The position numbers were made by a program, and so were the translations under genes. The notes under the pieces are model-generated. The model ran no database searches, was not told the origin of the DNA, and saw only the letters and a program-made list of their open reading frames with translations. Positions 34,813 through 44,362 of a stretch of 64,000 bases of DNA are shown piece after piece. How positions within the stretch are numbered: position 1 is the stretch's first letter; each line of letters begins with the position of its first letter. The stretch is from Promicromonospora sukumoe 327MFSha3.1 (GTDB lineage: Bacteria; Actinomycetota; Actinomycetes; Actinomycetales; Cellulomonadaceae), in contig NZ_ARQM01000010.1 of NCBI RefSeq assembly GCF_000385135.1, forward strand, positions 1,550,001-1,614,000. Direction: 5' to 3'.

Positions 34813-35937
34813 ATGGCGTTACGTGAGCGGCGGCTGCGCCCCGCGCGCGGATCGGTCGCGACGGAGAACCACGCACTGCTCTCCGCGCTGGTCGCGCTGG
34901 CGGTGGGCCTGGTGGCGGCCATCGTGGTGTTCGCGGGTGACACGGTGCCGCTGTTCGGGGGAGTGTCGGCCGGCCTGGTCGCGGCCGTCGCCTCTGGTGT
35001 GTCCGGGGCGGCGGCGTTCTGCGCCGGCTACGTCCGGTCCTCGCGGACGCCGCGCCTCGGCGGGGAGGCCGGGAGAGGGGCCGGCCGGTGGCGGCGCGGC
35101 TTCGACGCCGTGGTGCTGACCGTCACGGCGGCCGGCATCGTCGTGCTGCTGACCGCCTCCGCCTTCGCGGTGTTCGACCTGGCGTTCCGCGAGCTGCGCC
35201 TGGACGCGCTGATGGCGGCGGTCCTCGTCGGGCTGTCGGCAGCGGTCGCCGCCTACGTGCTCACGCTGGTCTCCGTCGAGGTGACGTCGATCGCCATCGC
35301 GAACCTGCTCGCCCTGTTCCTCGTCAGCGGCGCGCTGGCGAGCATGCTCTCGGCCAACGACCCGCACTGGTGGCAGGTCAACTTCAGCGCCCTCGGCGTC
35401 GGCGGTGGCTTCTCGGCGTACGCGTTCAACATCACGCTGATCTTCGCCGGCCTCGCGATGACGACGCTGACCCACTACGTGATCGGCGACCTGCGCACCT
35501 GGGCGACGGCCCCGGAGCTGCGGCGGCTCGAGGTGCTCCGCACCTGGCTGATCGGGGTCGCCGTCCTGCTCGTCGGGCTGGGCTGGGTGACGGTCGAGGT
35601 CGCCAAGGCGCTCCACACCGTCATCGCGTCGGTCATGACGGTGCTGTTCGCGGGGCTGATCGTCGCGACCCCCTACCTGGTGCCGCGCCTGCCGCGTTCC
35701 TTCCTCGTCACGTCGTCCCTGTTCGTGAGCGTCTTCGCCCTCGTGGTGCTCCTCATGTGGCCGGTCGGCTACTTCAACCTCACCGCAGTCGAGTTCCTCG
35801 GGTTCTTCCTGCTGCTCACGTGGCTCTTCCTGTTCGTGCGCACGGTCGCGGCGTGCCTCCAGGACGCGCGGGCGGGCGACCGCCCGGAGCCCGTGGACGC
35901 GGGCCCGGTCGAGGTCGAGGCGCTCGCGCCGGGCTGA
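34813..35937 (+). CDS. Polytopic membrane protein, DUF998-like
   Basis: A 374-residue protein with about ten hydrophobic helices and no soluble domain. The segment WWQVNFSALGVGGGFSAYAFN then TLIFAGLAMT resembles DUF998-type membrane proteins of unknown function. ATG lies after GAGGAAACGAGG. No operon partner; stands alone between a cupin and a small membrane gene. Confidence 0.65.
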   Translation: MALRERRLRPARGSVATENHALLSALVALAVGLVAAIVVFAGDTVPLFGGVSAGLVAAVASGVSGAAAFCAGYVRSSRTPRLGGEAGRGAGRWRRGFDAVVLTVTAAGIVVLLTASAFAVFDLAFRELRLDALMAAVLVGLSAAVAAYVLTLVSVEVTSIAIANLLALFLVSGALASMLSANDPHWWQVNFSALGVGGGFSAYAFNITLIFAGLAMTTLTHYVIGDLRTWATAPELRRLEVLRTWLIGVAVLLVGLGWVTVEVAKALHTVIASVMTVLFAGLIVATPYLVPRLPRSFLVTSSLFVSVFALVVLLMWPVGYFNLTAVEFLGFFLLLTWLFLFVRTVAACLQDARAGDRPEPVDAGPVEVEALAPG

Positions 35938-35964
35938 CGGACGGGGCGCGCGGGTCGCGTCCGG

Positions 35965-36159
35965 CTAGTGGTTCCTGCGGAAGCGGTTGAGCAGCGAGAT
36001 ACCGCCGAAGGTGACCCAGGCCACCACGACCGTGGTGACCGCCGCGACGAAGAGGCCGCTGCCGACCGTGTAGGCGATCACCCCCGAGACGCCTCCGGCG
36101 ATGAACGGCATCAGGGCGTCGCCGTCGACCCGGCGTGGTCGTTCGGGAGTCTGGTCCAT
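35965..36159 (-). CDS. Small membrane protein
   Basis: A 64-residue product with a polar N-terminus (MDQTPERPRRVDGD), two hydrophobic stretches (about 17-50) and a basic tail (NRFRRNH). No family recognised. The hydrophobic pattern and codon use look genuine. It is downstream of the cold-shock gene on the same strand, separated by a terminator-like hairpin. Confidence 0.55.
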   Translation of the reverse strand: MDQTPERPRRVDGDALMPFIAGGVSGVIAYTVGSGLFVAAVTTVVVAWVTFGGISLLNRFRRNH

Positions 36160-36178
36160 GTGCACGAGGCTAGTGCGA

Positions 36179-36215
36179 CACGGCCCCTCCCTGCGCGAGG
36201 GCGGAAGGGGCCGTG
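36179..36215 (-). terminator. Hairpin after the multi-cold-shock gene
   Basis: CACGGCCCCT pairs with AGGGGCCGTG around a 17-base loop, starting seven bases after the stop of the cold-shock gene and lying before the small membrane gene. Confidence 0.55.
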
Positions 36216-36221
36216 CTCGGG

Positions 36222-37184
36222 TCACAGCAGCTCGACGCCGTCGGCCTGCGGTCCCCGGTCGCTCTGGCGCACCTTGTACCGGACCCGGTCGCCCTCCTCC
36301 AGGACCTCGTCGCCCCGCACGACCGACACGTGCACGAACAGGTCCTCGCCCCCGCCGTCGGGCGTGATGAAGCCGAAGCCGCGGTCCGCGTCGTAGCGCG
36401 CGACGGTGCCCTTCCCGCCGCGCACCGGCCCGCCCGATGCCGCGGGGCGGCCCGGCCGGCCGCGGTCCGACGTCGGGCGCGCACCCCTGGAGCCGCGCGC
36501 GAGCTGCACGTTGCGGGCGTTCGGCCCCTTGTCGCCGTCGACGACGTCGTACGTGACGCGAGCACCCTCGGAGAGCTCGGTCAGCCCCCGGCCGAGCCCG
36601 CTGACGTGGACGAAGATGTCCTCGCCACCCGAGTCGGGCGCGACGAACCCGAAGCCCTTGGTGTCGTCGTACCAGGACACCGTGCCGTCCGCGCCATCCG
36701 ACTGCACGGCAGGCCGGCCCGCTTCCGCCCCGAGCGGCAGCAGGTGGTCCGCCTGCGGCCCCTTCTCCCCGTCGACGACGAGGAACGCCACCCGCTGCCC
36801 CTCGGAGATCACGCCGCCGCCGACGATGGCCGAGCTGTGCACGAAGATCTCGGCGCGACCGCCCTCGGGCGTGACGAAGCCGTAGCCCTTGGCCGGCTCG
36901 TACCAGGTGACGGTGCCGAGCACACCGAGGGGCGCGTCGGCGGCCCGGTCGCCCGTGACCCGGACGCGGCGCGCCATGGGGCCACGCTCGCCCTCGCCCA
37001 CCTCGAACTCGACGGCCTGCCCCTCCCGGAGCTGCTTGGGTCCGTCGTCGCCGACGATCTCCGACGCGTGCACGAACAGGTCCTCGGCCTCGTTCCCGAG
37101 GTCGATGAAACCGAACCCTCGGTCGGCGTCGAACCATCGAACAGTTCCTTGCGGCAACTCAGACTCCTCGTTCTGTGCAGACAT
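36222..37184 (-). CDS. Protein of four tandem cold-shock domains
   Basis: A 320-residue protein made of four consecutive cold-shock domains at about residues 12-76, 88-151, 165-229 and 258-319. Each has the two RNA-binding motifs: GFGFID/DLFVHAS, GYGFV/IFVHSS, GFGFV/IFVHVS and GFGFI/DLFVHVS. A 27-residue Arg/Gly-rich linker (about 231-257) separates the third and fourth. Ordinary bacterial cold-shock proteins are single domains of about 70 residues, so this layout is unusual. Expected to bind single-stranded RNA or DNA over a long footprint. ATG at 37184; no close AGGAGG seen. Confidence 0.9.
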   Translation of the reverse strand: MSAQNEESELPQGTVRWFDADRGFGFIDLGNEAEDLFVHASEIVGDDGPKQLREGQAVEFEVGEGERGPMARRVRVTGDRAADAPLGVLGTVTWYEPAKGYGFVTPEGGRAEIFVHSSAIVGGGVISEGQRVAFLVVDGEKGPQADHLLPLGAEAGRPAVQSDGADGTVSWYDDTKGFGFVAPDSGGEDIFVHVSGLGRGLTELSEGARVTYDVVDGDKGPNARNVQLARGSRGARPTSDRGRPGRPAASGGPVRGGKGTVARYDADRGFGFITPDGGGEDLFVHVSVVRGDEVLEEGDRVRYKVRQSDRGPQADGVELL

Positions 37185-37374
37185 TGCTGTGGTCCAGTGT
37201 CCCTGACGGAACCCGGCTGATCGTCCGCGAGGCCCGGGCGGGTGAACGTGCACCGCATGGCGCGAAGCCTCTTGACCACCACAGCCCGCCCCGATAGTCC
37301 GGTATGTGCCGATGGCCAGGTGCGAACGAGGCGAGTGGTCACCGGTACAGACCCAGCCGCTACCGAGGAGAGTC

Positions 37375-38592
37375 GTGAGCCGTACCCCACGCACCACCCG
37401 AGTCCTGAACACCGCGCTGGCCCCCTTCGTCAGGGGCTACCGGGACCCCGCCGGGTCCTGGGCGAAGGCGGTTGCGCAGGTCGAGAAGAGCGCGGCCACC
37501 CAGGATCGCCCGTTCGCCGACGACCTCGGCCAGGTCCTCCAGGGGGCCTCGGAGATACCGCGGCTGTCGCCCCTGGGCTGGTTCCTCATCTTCAACGAGG
37601 TCAAGGGCAAGTACGTCAACCGGCTGCGGGTGGGCCGTGTGCTGTCCGAGCACCCGCAGGTCGCCGAGGAGCAGATCGTGGCGCCGGTGTTCGTGTGCGG
37701 GCTGCCGCGCACCGCCACGACGCTGGCCCACCGGGTCCTGGCCCAGTCGCCCGACCATCGTGGCCCGCTGACCTGGGAGCTCCAGCACACGAGCCTGCAC
37801 GACCCGCGCACGGCGCGGAAGGTGATCAAGGAGCTCGAGCAGGCCCTGTCCCTGATGGAGCTGGTCGCGCCCGGTCTGCAGGCCAAGCACCCGACCTACA
37901 TCGACCGGCCGGAGGAGTCGGTGCTGTTCTTCGCGCACGGCCCCCAGTGGCCGCTGCAGCGCGGACCGATGCCGTCCTACAGCGCCTGGCTGGAGGACCG
38001 GCACGACGTGGGGTCCCAGTACGAGTACCTGAAGCTGGGACTGCAGGTGCTCCAGCACGGGCGCGAGCCCAAGCGGTGGGTGCTGAAGTACCCGGGGCAC
38101 CTGGGCGACATGGCCGCCATCCGGAAGGTGTTCCCGGACGCGACGTTCGTGTGGACCCACCGTGACCCCGTCACCGTCATCGGTTCGTTCGCCAGTCTCC
38201 TGGAGACGCTGCAGGCGATGTGCCAGCGGGAGACCGATCCTGCGGCGATCGGACGAGCCGCGCTGGATCATCTGGTCACCCAGGTCGAGCGGGGACTCTC
38301 CGCGCGGATGGACATGCCGCCGTCGTCGATCGTGGACGTGCCGTACCACAAGCTGTCCGCCGACCCGTTCACGGTGGTACCCCAGCTCTACGCCGCGATC
38401 GGGGCACGGTGGACCACCAGCGACGAGGAGCACCTGGCCGAGGTGATCGCCAAGCCGAAGGGGGCCCCGTCTCACCGGTACGACCTGTCCCGCTACGTGG
38501 ACCCCGCCGAGGCCGAGGCGGCGTTCGCGCAGTACAACCGCATGCTGGACCGCCTCGACCTGCGCGACGCGACGCCGGCCGCCGAGCTGTGA
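37375..38592 (+). CDS. Sulfotransferase-family protein
   Basis: A 405-residue protein with the PAPS-binding motifs of the Sulfotransfer_3 group: the 5'-phosphosulfate loop [10 protein letters not shown] (about residue 112) and the 3'-phosphate region [13 protein letters not shown] (about 260). GTG start is supported by GAGGAG seven bases upstream. Substrate unknown; actinobacterial members act on lipids, carbohydrates or natural products. Confidence 0.82.
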   Translation: MSRTPRTTRVLNTALAPFVRGYRDPAGSWAKAVAQVEKSAATQDRPFADDLGQVLQGASEIPRLSPLGWFLIFNEVKGKYVNRLRVGRVLSEHPQVAEEQIVAPVFVCGLPRTATTLAHRVLAQSPDHRGPLTWELQHTSLHDPRTARKVIKELEQALSLMELVAPGLQAKHPTYIDRPEESVLFFAHGPQWPLQRGPMPSYSAWLEDRHDVGSQYEYLKLGLQVLQHGREPKRWVLKYPGHLGDMAAIRKVFPDATFVWTHRDPVTVIGSFASLLETLQAMCQRETDPAAIGRAALDHLVTQVERGLSARMDMPPSSIVDVPYHKLSADPFTVVPQLYAAIGARWTTSDEEHLAEVIAKPKGAPSHRYDLSRYVDPAEAEAAFAQYNRMLDRLDLRDATPAAEL

Positions 38593-38648
38593 CGGGCCGG
38601 GCGGGTGCCGGTACCAGTCCAGCTGCTCCGCACGCTGTCAGGCCTGGG

Positions 38649-38957
38649 TCACGACCTGTTGCCGGGCTGGTGGCCGCTGGCGAGCTCGTGGGCCTCGGCG
38701 GCGAGCTCGGGCCAGTCCTCGGACTCCGAGATCGTCACCCAGTCGGCGCCGGGGTCGTGCCTGAGGAGCTCCGCGATGCCGCGCTTGACCAGGTCGTCCG
38801 CGCGTTCGGCGGGCAGCCGGACGGCGAGCGAGCTGCCCGCAAGGAACGCGAACGCCGTCTGATGGACCACGAGGGCTCCCTCGCGCACGGTGACGTCGAG
38901 GTCGGGGTCCTGCTGAAGAGTGGTCTTGAGGGCTTCGTATCGGGCGTCCACGGTCAT
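38649..38957 (-). CDS. Small conserved-looking protein, TfoX N-domain-like
   Basis: A 102-residue soluble protein. The string FAFLAGSSLAVRLPAERADDLVKRG resembles the short beta-strand and helix pattern of TfoX N-terminal-like or MmcQ-like proteins, but the match is only by eye. ATG at 38957 was chosen because AGGAGG lies nine bases upstream; a start 18 bases earlier lacks one. Confidence 0.55.
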   Translation of the reverse strand: MTVDARYEALKTTLQQDPDLDVTVREGALVVHQTAFAFLAGSSLAVRLPAERADDLVKRGIAELLRHDPGADWVTISESEDWPELAAEAHELASGHQPGNRS

Positions 38958-39120
38958 CGTGCTGCCTCCTGTCATGCACCTACGGGTGGTCTGACGGACA
39001 TCTGGTCGATCCTATGGCGCGTCCGCCAAAACTTCCGGGGATCGGTGCCGGCTGCGGTGTACGCGATGCCCGGGGGAACACCGACACACCGTTGTCGCGT
39101 CGGCGCCCGAGAGTGGACGC

Positions 39121-39519
39121 ATGACCGAGAACACGAAGCCCACCACCGTCTCCACCGCCCGCCAGTCGCTCGACCTGTGGCTGACGATGTGGAACACCGA
39201 CGGCGAGATCGCACGACAGATCTGCGCCGACGACTTCCGGATCCACTTCGCCGTGACCGAGCGTGATGGCTCGACCCCCGCGGACGACATCCGCACCGCC
39301 GAAGACTTCGTGCAGTACCTGGCCTGGTGGCACGAGCAGAACCCGGGCGTCGTCTTCACCGGCGTCGCCGATGCGATCGACGGCATCCACGGCCGACTGC
39401 TCTGGGACGTCGACGCGGACGGCAACCGCGCGGGCGGCGTCGACGTGTTCGACTTCGCTCCGGACGGCCGGGTCCGACGGGTCTGGTCCGTCGGCGGCCA
39501 GCGGAGCATGCGGAGCTGA
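39121..39519 (+). CDS. NTF2-like (SnoaL-type) protein
   Basis: A 132-residue protein with the cone-fold pattern: helix with LDLWLTMWNTDGEIARQICADDFRIHF, then WWHEQNPGV and terminal strands (LLWDVDADGNRAGGVDVFDF). Such proteins are small cyclases, isomerases or ligand binders. It precedes the WYL regulator by 38 bases on the same strand. Confidence 0.7.
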   Translation: MTENTKPTTVSTARQSLDLWLTMWNTDGEIARQICADDFRIHFAVTERDGSTPADDIRTAEDFVQYLAWWHEQNPGVVFTGVADAIDGIHGRLLWDVDADGNRAGGVDVFDFAPDGRVRRVWSVGGQRSMRS

Positions 39520-39539
39520 CGAGGCACCCCGGTCGAGGG

Positions 39540-39553
39540 CGATCCTAGGATCG
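39540..39553. promoter_or_regulatory. Palindrome CGATCCTAGGATCG at the WYL gene start
   Basis: A 14-base perfect palindrome ends four bases before the ATG at 39558, overlapping the ribosome-binding area. It could be a self-regulation site for the WYL protein. Confidence 0.35.
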
Positions 39554-39557
39554 AGGC

Positions 39558-40274
39558 ATGAAGCGAGCCGAGCGGCAGTACGCCCTGGTCGACCTGCTCC
39601 GCGGAGCCCGCCGGCCCTGGTCCGCCGCCCGGCTCGCCGACGAGTTCGGGGTGTCCTCGCGCACCATCGAGCGCGACATCGCTTCGCTCCAGCTCGCCGG
39701 GGTGCCCATCTACGCGGACCACGGGGCGGCGGGCGGGTACTCGATCCTGCGTGAGTACTCGCTGCCGCCCCTGAACCTGTCCGCCACCGAGTCGCTGGCG
39801 GTGCTCGCCGGGCTGGCGCTGCTCGACTCTTCGCCGTACCAGGGGGCCGCTCGCCGTGCCCGCGCCAAGATAGCGGCCGTCATGAAGGAGGAGCACCGTG
39901 CGCCGGTGCAGGAGGTGCTCGGGACGATGCGGGTCATCGACGCCGTCGCCGCGACGGACGACGTCGTACCGCTCGGGATGCTCGCGGACGTGATCGCGGC
40001 GCGGCGCGTGGTGCGGATCACCTACCTGGGCGAGGACGAGAACGGCGCCCCTGATCCTGCCGGTACCACCGTGCGTGACGTCGAGACGATGGGGTTGCTG
40101 CGTGCGGGCGACTCTTGGTTGCTCTCGGGCTGGTGCCGGCTACGCCAGGCGATCCGAGGATTCCGCATCGAGCGGATCACCCGGCTCGAGATCCTCGGCG
40201 AGGAACCGGCGACCCGCGACCCCGCGTCCTGGGAGGCCGATCTCGCGCGGTGGCCCACACGGCGGCTGGCGTGA
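39558..40274 (+). CDS. WYL-domain helix-turn-helix regulator (YafY type)
   Basis: A 238-residue regulator. The N-terminal HTH_11 (about 1-60, WSAARLADEFGVSSRTIERDI and GVPIYADHGAAGGYSI) is followed by a WYL ligand domain (about 135-225, VVRITYLGEDENG, WLLSGWCRLRQAIRGFRIERI). It is the last gene before the tRNA-Pro integration site. Confidence 0.88.
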   Translation: MKRAERQYALVDLLRGARRPWSAARLADEFGVSSRTIERDIASLQLAGVPIYADHGAAGGYSILREYSLPPLNLSATESLAVLAGLALLDSSPYQGAARRARAKIAAVMKEEHRAPVQEVLGTMRVIDAVAATDDVVPLGMLADVIAARRVVRITYLGEDENGAPDPAGTTVRDVETMGLLRAGDSWLLSGWCRLRQAIRGFRIERITRLEILGEEPATRDPASWEADLARWPTRRLA

Positions 40275-40435
40275 TCGCGTTTCCCCGCGCTCGCAGACCG
40301 TCCATGACATCGGCGTACCCGGTGGCATGACGACGGGTCTGTGGCCCTGTCTCTCGGCTCCGACGTCGTCTGGTCGGGCACAGCCCCCGAGGTGGGGTAG
40401 TATTTCCGTCGGCCCCAAGGGGCCAAACCGGTAGC

Positions 40436-40451
40436 CTTGAGCATGCTCAAG
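40436..40451. repeat. Perfect palindrome CTTGAGCATGCTCAAG in front of tRNA-Pro
   Basis: A 16-base perfect palindrome ends seven bases before the tRNA 5' end. A second small hairpin GGCCCC-AA-GGGGCC lies at 40411-40424. Role unknown: transcript processing or protein binding are options. Confidence 0.5.
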
Positions 40452-40458
40452 AACACCG

Positions 40459-40532
<74 letters not shown>

Positions 40533-40537
40533 CAGAT

Positions 40538-40574
40538 CGCCCCTCACCTGTTCTCGCAGGTGGGGGGCGTTTTT
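40538..40574 (+). terminator. Rho-independent terminator after tRNA-Pro
   Basis: A 13-base stem (CGCCCCTCACCTG with CAGGTGGGGGGCG, one G-T pair) and a six-base loop, followed by five T. It begins five bases after the tRNA. Confidence 0.85.
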
Positions 40575-40800
40575 CGTTGGCTCAAACCCTGTTCTGCGGC
40601 GAGCGTCGGGACGGGACTTGTCCCGGATCCGCTTGGCCGGCCACTCGCTGGAGCACGTGGAGCCAGGACACGCGCGCACCATGCCCCCGGTGGAGCTCGT
40701 ATAAGTTCTCGCGGGCATGGCCGATTCTCGCCCTGGTGTGACGGGCGAGGCCTGGTAGAGCTTCAACGGGCGTCTTCAGCCCAAAGGGAGGTGAAGGACT

Positions 40801-41787
40801 GTGGCGAGCACGCCGTTCGTCCTGGAATCAATGATCTGGTGGATCGTTCAGCGCGAACCGTCGGAGATTCGCTTCCCGGCCGTGCGAGACGTCATGAGTC
40901 GAGCGCTCCGCCGAATGGAGGCGCTGGATCGCGACAGCGCTGGACTGTACGCGCACCTGATCGCGCGCGCCGAGTCCGAGTTCGAGCACGAGTACCTTGC
41001 TTCGTGCTTTCCGGAGGCGGCCGGTTTGACCCCGGCTTCGGAGGTTTCCCTACGCGGTGTGCCTGGCACTCCGATGCACATCGACCATCCGGAGCACCGA
41101 TGGCGAGTTGACAATGTCGACTTTGCGATACGCGACCTGGACGCCGCCGTCGAACTATGGTGGTTCGGCAGGCGTAACAGAGAAGTGCTGGACGATGTCA
41201 TCTTTGACGGCGTCGAAATTGCTGTCTCGAACGTGTTGGGGCGCTCTCGGCGTCAGGCCAGGGTGTTGTTCGACGGGCTCTGGCTTGAGGCGCGCGACGC
41301 TGACGAGAAGTCCTCGTTGATCACCGCACTCGCCGAAGAGTTCTCTCGACGAGATGTCCTTCAGGACTTTCCGATCTTGTATCGGTGGACCGACGTCGGT
41401 GGTCCGGTTCGCGCCGAGATGGTGAATCAGGGCTATCTGGCCGGCCGTGCGGACGGTCCATCGGGTCCGCCTTCCGAACGGCCTGACTGGGTGGCTATCG
41501 CGAGGAGCTTTTGGGCAGACGTGCGTGAGCTGGACGTGGAGGGCCGCCGGGATGCTGCGATCGACATGGAGGTGTTGTTGCGCGGGCCGGTGTTTCGGTC
41601 CGTCTTCATCTTCCGCGAATTGTGGTCAAGTGCACGCAATGACGACGAGCTGATCTGGCTGTTGGACTATTTTCGTTTTCCGTTCTGCGAACTAGGTTTG
41701 GCGACGAAAATCCCAGAACTCAAGGATGCTGCCCGCCGGAGTGCGGAAATTCGACATGTGCTGGAGATGCTCTTGTCGAACCAGTGA
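40801..41787 (+). CDS. Hypothetical protein, island left margin
   Basis: A 328-residue soluble protein, rich in Trp, Asp and Arg, with no recognised domain, signal peptide or membrane segment. GTG start is backed by a strong GGGAGGTGAAGG seven bases upstream, so it is a real gene. Third codon positions are clearly less GC-rich than in the neighbouring chromosome, which fits recent arrival with the island. Its position beside the left repeat mirrors the toxin/immunity-like genes at the right end, so a defence or immunity role is possible but unproven. Confidence 0.75.
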   Translation: MASTPFVLESMIWWIVQREPSEIRFPAVRDVMSRALRRMEALDRDSAGLYAHLIARAESEFEHEYLASCFPEAAGLTPASEVSLRGVPGTPMHIDHPEHRWRVDNVDFAIRDLDAAVELWWFGRRNREVLDDVIFDGVEIAVSNVLGRSRRQARVLFDGLWLEARDADEKSSLITALAEEFSRRDVLQDFPILYRWTDVGGPVRAEMVNQGYLAGRADGPSGPPSERPDWVAIARSFWADVRELDVEGRRDAAIDMEVLLRGPVFRSVFIFRELWSSARNDDELIWLLDYFRFPFCELGLATKIPELKDAARRSAEIRHVLEMLLSNQ

Positions 41788-42130
41788 GGGATGCGTCAGG
41801 GCTGCCCCAGCCGAGGCTGGTGGGTAGGCGCGGACGATCTGGTCCCTGGTCCGCAGGTAACCTCGAACCCGATACCATGGTGTGCTTCCTACTGCGTGCT
41901 GAGTCGAGGAACAAGGATGTTTACCCGTGTCTCGCGTCGAGTCGCCTTAGCCCGAGTCCGCGCGCAGTACTCGTCTCGCGCGTTGGCGAACACATTCTCA
42001 TCCGGAGACTCGCTGCTCTCGCTGGCCTCGGCCGGTGGCCAGGACAAGCAACCTGGCCGTGAATCCCCGCTGGTGGCCCATTCGCTCCCCGCGATCAGCA
42101 ACCACGCAGGTCAGAGCCGCGACGCACAGT
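41788..42130. other. Intergenic stretch without a recognisable gene
   Basis: A 343-base gap between two convergent genes. It holds a small hairpin (CCAGCC-GA-GGCTGG, 41807-41820) that may end the hypothetical gene. An open frame at 41917-42141 has no good ribosome site or family resemblance and is not called. Confidence 0.5.
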
Positions 42131-43339
42131 TCAACGTCTGAGGTCGCGCGGTATGCGCGCTGAGACGGCGAGCGAGAGCGCAACGGTGACGAGCGTTAGC
42201 ACCATCACGACGATCGCGGTCCAGCCCGCGGCGAAGGCGATGCCCCCGAGCCAGCCGAAGACGCTGGAGCCCAAGTAGTAGGAGAGCGTGTAGAGCGACG
42301 TCGCCTGCGCCGGATTGGACCCTGCGGCTGGTGCGACCCAGCCCGACGCGATGGCGTGGGCAGCGAAGAAGGCCGCAGTGAACAGCGTCAGACCAAGGAG
42401 GGTGAGGAGTAGCTGTTCGGGGACGGTCAGCGCCGCGCCGGCGGCCATAAGGCCGGCCGAGGCGACAAGAACGGCCCGGCGCCCGTGGCGTGCGGCGAAC
42501 CGCGCGGCGTACCGTGCCGATGCCGTGCCGGAGAGGCTGGTCAGGAAGAGGAGCGCCGCGAGCGAGGGGGAGAGGTCGAACGGTGCTTTTTCGAGCCGGT
42601 AGCCCAGGTAGTTGTAGACAGCGACGTAGGCGCCCATGAGCAGAAGTGCCTGTGCGTAGAGCATGAGCAGGAGCGGGTGCCGGAAGGGCACGGTCACTCC
42701 CTGCCACAGTGTCCTTCCGCCGGTACGGGCGAGCGGCTGAAATGTGCGGGCATCGGGGACGGTGAGTACGACGACGGCGGCGCTGACCGCCGATAGCGCA
42801 CCCACGGCGAGCGCACCGGCGCGCCAGTCGGCAAGCTCCGCCACCGGCGCGGCCACGAGCCGTCCGACGAGGCCACCGATCGCGGTACCCGAGACGTACG
42901 TTCCCGCTGCCGCCGGCGCGTGCTCGCGTCGCACCTCCTCATGGAGATAGGTCAGGGCGAGCGCAGGGGTGCCGCCGAGGGCTACGCCTTCCAGTGCTCG
43001 TGCGATCACGAACGACGGGAAGGTCGGCATCAGCGGCGCGGTGAGCCCGACGACCGCCGTCGCGACGACGGCTATCTTGATCGCCGGCGTGCGGCCGATC
43101 CGGTCGGCAAGATGTGCCCAGGCGAGCACGGAGAGCGCCAGACCGGCAGTTGCCCCGGAGACCGCGAGGGCCGCGGCCGCGGGGCCGACGTCGTAGCCCC
43201 GGCTGATCGCCGGGATGACTGCCTGCGGATAGTAGAGCTGTGCGAACGTCGTGATGCCGACGGCTCCCAGCGCGATCAGCAGTCTTCGGTAGGCAGGACT
43301 TCCCTTGGCGTACCCGTCTGTGCGCGTGTCAGCGGCCAT
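42131..43339 (-). CDS. MFS transporter, YnfM/AraJ-like
   Basis: A 402-residue membrane protein with 12 expected helices and the MFS motif-A-like loop LADRIGRTPAIK after the second helix, with a related loop ARFAARHGRRAV in the second half. A drug or metabolite exporter by family. Divergent from a LysR regulator that probably controls it. Confidence 0.88.
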   Translation of the reverse strand: MAADTRTDGYAKGSPAYRRLLIALGAVGITTFAQLYYPQAVIPAISRGYDVGPAAAALAVSGATAGLALSVLAWAHLADRIGRTPAIKIAVVATAVVGLTAPLMPTFPSFVIARALEGVALGGTPALALTYLHEEVRREHAPAAAGTYVSGTAIGGLVGRLVAAPVAELADWRAGALAVGALSAVSAAVVVLTVPDARTFQPLARTGGRTLWQGVTVPFRHPLLLMLYAQALLLMGAYVAVYNYLGYRLEKAPFDLSPSLAALLFLTSLSGTASARYAARFAARHGRRAVLVASAGLMAAGAALTVPEQLLLTLLGLTLFTAAFFAAHAIASGWVAPAAGSNPAQATSLYTLSYYLGSSVFGWLGGIAFAAGWTAIVVMVLTLVTVALSLAVSARIPRDLRR

Positions 43340-43366
43340 CTCCCGGACGATAGGTACTCGCGACGC

Positions 43367-43381
43367 ATGCATCCAATGCAT
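43367..43381. promoter_or_regulatory. Palindrome in LysR/MFS control region
   Basis: ATGCAT-CCA-ATGCAT is a perfect inverted repeat in the gap between the MFS and LysR genes. A second pattern GGCA-N10-TGCC spans 43402-43419, overlapping the LysR start. Either could be a LysR binding site. Confidence 0.4.
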
Positions 43382-43423
43382 TCCCGAGGCTGAATCTATG
43401 CGGCAATAGATATGATGCCTGGT

Positions 43424-44341
43424 ATGGATGTGGTGTCCCGTCGCGTGCTGCCGATGCTGCCGGTCCTTGCCGCGTTCGCCGAGACCGGGCAAACCCTCGC
43501 CGCAGCCGATGTGCTGCAGATGCCTCAGTCCACGGTCAGTCGGACGCTGGCGCGGCTCGGTCTGGAGCTGGGGGTGCCGGTCGTGGAGCGGCACGGTCGC
43601 GGCATCCGTCTGACGCCGGCCGGTGAGGCGCTGGTGCCGCATGCCGCCGCGGTGCTCGCTGCCGCCGACGCCGGGGTGGACGCGGTCCGCGTCCAGGAAC
43701 CCGGCGCCCGGGGCACGATCACCATCGCGTTCCAGGGCACGCTGGGCGAGCGGGTGGTGCCTGCGCTGGTGCGCGCCTTCCTGCGCGAGCACCCTGCGAC
43801 GAGGTTCGAGCTCTTGCAGGTCTCGCGCACGTTCTGCCTGGGCGCCGTCGAGGACGGCACTGCCGACGTCGCCCTGATCTCACCCCTGGAGGAGAGGGAG
43901 GGGATGTCCTCGCTGCGGCTGCACGTGGAGCCGCTCGTGCTCGTCGTGCCGCAGGGGCACCGGCTGGCGACCCGGCCACGGGTCGACTTCCACGAGGCAG
44001 CCGCGGAGACCTTCGTGTCCATGAAGCCGGGCTACGGGATGCGTTCGCTGCTCGACCGGCTCGCTGCCGATGCGGGGTTCACGCCGCGGGTCGGGTTCGA
44101 GGGAGACGAGCTGAGCACGCTGCGCGGACTTGTCTCGGCGAGTCTCGGAGTCGCGCTCGCACCTCGTGACCTCCATGGCGCACCGGGGTGCGTGGAAGTC
44201 CCGGTCACCGACGCTGGGGCCTTCCGGGAGATCGGCGCGAGCTGGCTGGACCAGCGGACGACCACGCTCGCCGCCGCGTTCCGGACGCTGCTGCGCCGCC
44301 GTGGTCGGCGCCTGACCGAGATCGGCCTTCATCATCCGTGA
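43424..44341 (+). CDS. LysR-family transcriptional regulator
   Basis: A 305-residue regulator. The N-terminal winged helix (about 10-65, with TLAAADVLQMPQSTVSRTLARLG) is followed by the periplasmic-binding-like effector domain (GTITIAFQGTLGERVVP, PLVLVVPQGHRLA). ATG at 43424 is used; ATG at 43412 is also possible. Divergent from the MFS gene, the usual LysR layout. Confidence 0.88.
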   Translation: MDVVSRRVLPMLPVLAAFAETGQTLAAADVLQMPQSTVSRTLARLGLELGVPVVERHGRGIRLTPAGEALVPHAAAVLAAADAGVDAVRVQEPGARGTITIAFQGTLGERVVPALVRAFLREHPATRFELLQVSRTFCLGAVEDGTADVALISPLEEREGMSSLRLHVEPLVLVVPQGHRLATRPRVDFHEAAAETFVSMKPGYGMRSLLDRLAADAGFTPRVGFEGDELSTLRGLVSASLGVALAPRDLHGAPGCVEVPVTDAGAFREIGASWLDQRTTTLAAAFRTLLRRRGRRLTEIGLHHP

Positions 44342-44362
44342 CTGGCCCTACAAGAGCATTGA

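Noticed and set aside
41917-42141. Short plus-strand frame in the gap before the MFS gene
   Set aside because: No convincing ribosome site or recognised sequence, and it overlaps the end of the convergent gene.
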